64,000 nucleotides of DNA from Kineothrix sp. MB12-C1. GTDB taxonomy: Bacteria; Bacillota; Clostridia; Lachnospirales; Lachnospiraceae. The stretch covers positions 2,418,001 to 2,482,000 of the forward strand of contig NZ_CP132957.1 of the NCBI RefSeq assembly GCF_030863805.1, given 5' to 3'. Under the pieces are notes generated by a model. That model was not told the origin of the DNA. It saw nothing but the letters and a program-made list of their open reading frames with translations, and did no database searches. Position numbers and translations under genes: made by a program. Below, piece after piece: positions 62,900 through 64,000 of this stretch (its first letter is position 1; each line of letters begins with the position of its first letter).

Positions 62900-63196
62900 A
62901 TGGAGGTTGTCATGGAAGTGGCTATGGAAATAGAGCGAAAAGGTATTTGCAGAAAATGTCTGACAAGGGATATGGACAAACGGGAATACTTTGAGAATCT
63001 TCATAAATATATTGTGAATCTGGAAGAAGATATTAAGGTGGAACAGCTGGTTTATGAAAGGCGTCTAGCCGTCTGCCAGCACTGTGAGCTTCTGATGGAT
63101 GGCATGTGCAGAGCCTGTGGATGTTATGTGGAACTGCGCGCCGCTATGCGCGTGAAAGCCTGCCCATATGAAAAATGGAGGGCAGAAAATGCATGA
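62900..63196 (+). CDS. Small cysteine-rich protein (DUF6171-like)
   Basis: A 98-residue protein with Cys pairs in GICRKCLTRDM, VCQHCELLMDGMCRACGCYVELRAA and ACPYEKW, a pattern suited to binding one or two zinc or iron ions. It resembles small uncharacterised clostridial proteins (DUF6171). No membrane segment. Starts at ATG 62900 (GGAGG 10 nt before), 62912 (GGAGG 5 nt before) or 62924 are all possible; the cysteines begin after all of them. It follows GH51 by about 60 bp and could be read through from that operon, but a role in arabinan use is not suggested. Confidence 0.75.
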   Translation: MEVVMEVAMEIERKGICRKCLTRDMDKREYFENLHKYIVNLEEDIKVEQLVYERRLAVCQHCELLMDGMCRACGCYVELRAAMRVKACPYEKWRAENA

Positions 63197-63250
63197 AAAA
63201 ATTAAAGTATTTCAATTATATAGTAAATTCTAAAATAATTTAAATTAATA

Positions 63251-63279
63251 TTGACATATATGTTATCGTATTGTACAAT
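63251..63279 (+). promoter_or_regulatory. Promoter of the sugar-binding lipoprotein gene, with overlapping palindrome
   Basis: TTGACA at 63251-63256, 17-nt spacer, TACAAT at 63274-63279. The palindrome TATTGTACAATA (63269-63280) covers the -10 box and could be an operator. Confidence 0.8.
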
Positions 63280-63436
63280 ATGAACATAAGAAAACCGCAA
63301 AATAAAGAAAAGCATACAAAGTGCTTAATTTGTCAAATGGTACTAATGGTAAATATATGTATTTTACTAAAATATTTAACTATTTGTGCAATTTGAAATG
63401 AGCGGTTCCAGTCAATCAAATCAAGGAGGTAGGGAA

Positions 63437-64000
63437 ATGAAGAAAAAGTTATTGGCTACAATTTTAAGCGTTGCATTGGCAGCGTCCTTGTTAACAGGCT
63501 GTGGTTCCGGTGCGGCTACGGGTGAGACGCCGGCGGCGGGTTCTTCCACAGAGGAAACAGCAGGAGAAGGTGAAGCGGCAGCGACGGAAGAAGGGGAAGT
63601 TGCAGAAGGTGAAGCGGCTCCGGAGGCAGTTACTACAGCGGGAGATCCTAACGGTACACATATGGAGATGTGGTCTTTCGTAGAACTTCACAATACATTC
63701 TATGCAGGAATGTTGGAGAAATGGAATGAGCAGAATCCAGACAGAACAATCGAAATTACATTTACAACATATCCTTATCCGGATATGCATACGAAATTAT
63801 TAACCTCTTTAAATGCAGGAACGGGTGCTCCGGATCTCTGTGACGTAGAGGTTGGGCAGTTCCCTAACGTAGTAAAAGGTGTGGATACTTGGTTATATCC
63901 TATCGATGACGCATTGGCTCCTTATGCTGCAGATTTGGTACAATCTCGTATCGACACATATGCAGGATCAGACGGCAAACATTATGGTGCGCCTACACAC
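63437..64000 (+). CDS. ABC transporter sugar-binding lipoprotein, partial (3' end beyond right edge)
   Basis: The first 188 codons are present. A lipoprotein signal (MKKKLLATILSVALAASLL then T-G-C) ends at Cys22. A low-complexity Glu/Ala/Gly/Thr linker follows (about 25-65), then a family-1 extracellular solute-binding fold: EMWSFVELHNTFYAGMLEKWN and TFTTYPYPDMHTKLLTSLNAG, APDLCDVEVGQF. Such proteins feed CUT1-type sugar ABC importers. AAGGAGG at 63423-63429 supports the start. The arabinan genes before it suggest arabino-oligosaccharide uptake. The permease genes should follow outside the window. Confidence 0.93.
   Translation, partial: MKKKLLATILSVALAASLLTGCGSGAATGETPAAGSSTEETAGEGEAAATEEGEVAEGEAAPEAVTTAGDPNGTHMEMWSFVELHNTFYAGMLEKWNEQNPDRTIEITFTTYPYPDMHTKLLTSLNAGTGAPDLCDVEVGQFPNVVKGVDTWLYPIDDALAPYAADLVQSRIDTYAGSDGKHYGAPTH

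Overview
The window looks like the chromosome of a Gram-positive anaerobe of the Clostridia, most probably a Lachnospiraceae-type gut or plant-fibre degrader. The reasons are a Leu T-box leader, strong AGGAGG ribosome sites, TTGACA-N17-TATAAT promoters, the uvrC-hprK-glk-murB-rapZ-whiA-crh order, bacteriohemerythrin, several PTS systems and an arabinan utilisation locus. There is no outer-membrane system, and the assignment is from gene content only.

Layout. 1-4.6 kb: an OmpR-type response regulator (cut by the left edge) divergent from a HlyD/MacAB-like efflux system, with two mirror-image pairs of heptad repeats between them. 4.6-7.1 kb: proB, a LysR regulator and a two-repeat protein of unknown function. 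7.1-9.2 kb: a long palindrome, then leuA behind a promoter and a T-box leader (specifier CUC). 9.4-12.4 kb: signalling genes (hemerythrin, CheX, a GGDEF protein) and a chloramphenicol-acetyltransferase homologue. 12.4-13.0 kb: a roughly 500-nt gene-free transcription unit with its own promoter and terminator. 13.0-18.6 kb: a five-gene polyamine operon (arginine decarboxylase, SpeE-like, agmatinase-like, carboxynorspermidine dehydrogenase and decarboxylase). 18.6-28.5 kb: Cu/Zn superoxide dismutase, a DMT transporter, an orphan serine recombinase, a chemoreceptor, an AraC regulator, a large EAL-domain receptor and a YitT-type membrane protein. 28.5-34.6 kb: a PTS regulator divergent from a Lac/Cel-type PTS with a GH1 enzyme and a dedicated HPr. 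34.6-40.6 kb: DUF1846, ftsH, uvrC. 40.6-42.4 kb: an IS110-family insertion. 42.4-47.6 kb: hprK, glk, murB, rapZ, whiA, crh-like. 47.8-51.6 kb: a lipid-kinase-like gene, fba, a cyclophilin, a GNAT. 51.7-55.7 kb: treC/treB with divergent treR and two perfect operators. 55.9-64 kb: arabinan degradation (ArsR-like regulator, two GH51, two GH43, a sugar-binding lipoprotein cut by the right edge).

How the parts fit. Carbon control dominates: HPr kinase and a Crh-like protein sit together, while the Lac/Cel-type PTS operon carries its own HPr that keeps the PTS histidine but has lysine at the regulatory Ser46 position. Trehalose and arabinan genes show local repressor-type palindromes. Intergenic regions are sprinkled with several families of short palindromic repeats.

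Most notable points: the candidate 500-nt RNA before the polyamine operon; the SpeE homologue with Asn for the usual catalytic Asp and no speD in the window; the GH1 enzyme with Gln at the acid/base position; the complementary HPr/Crh pair; the IS110 element with a structured upstream region that probably encodes its bridge RNA; and inverted 63-bp repeats around a 3.3-kb segment next to an orphan serine recombinase.
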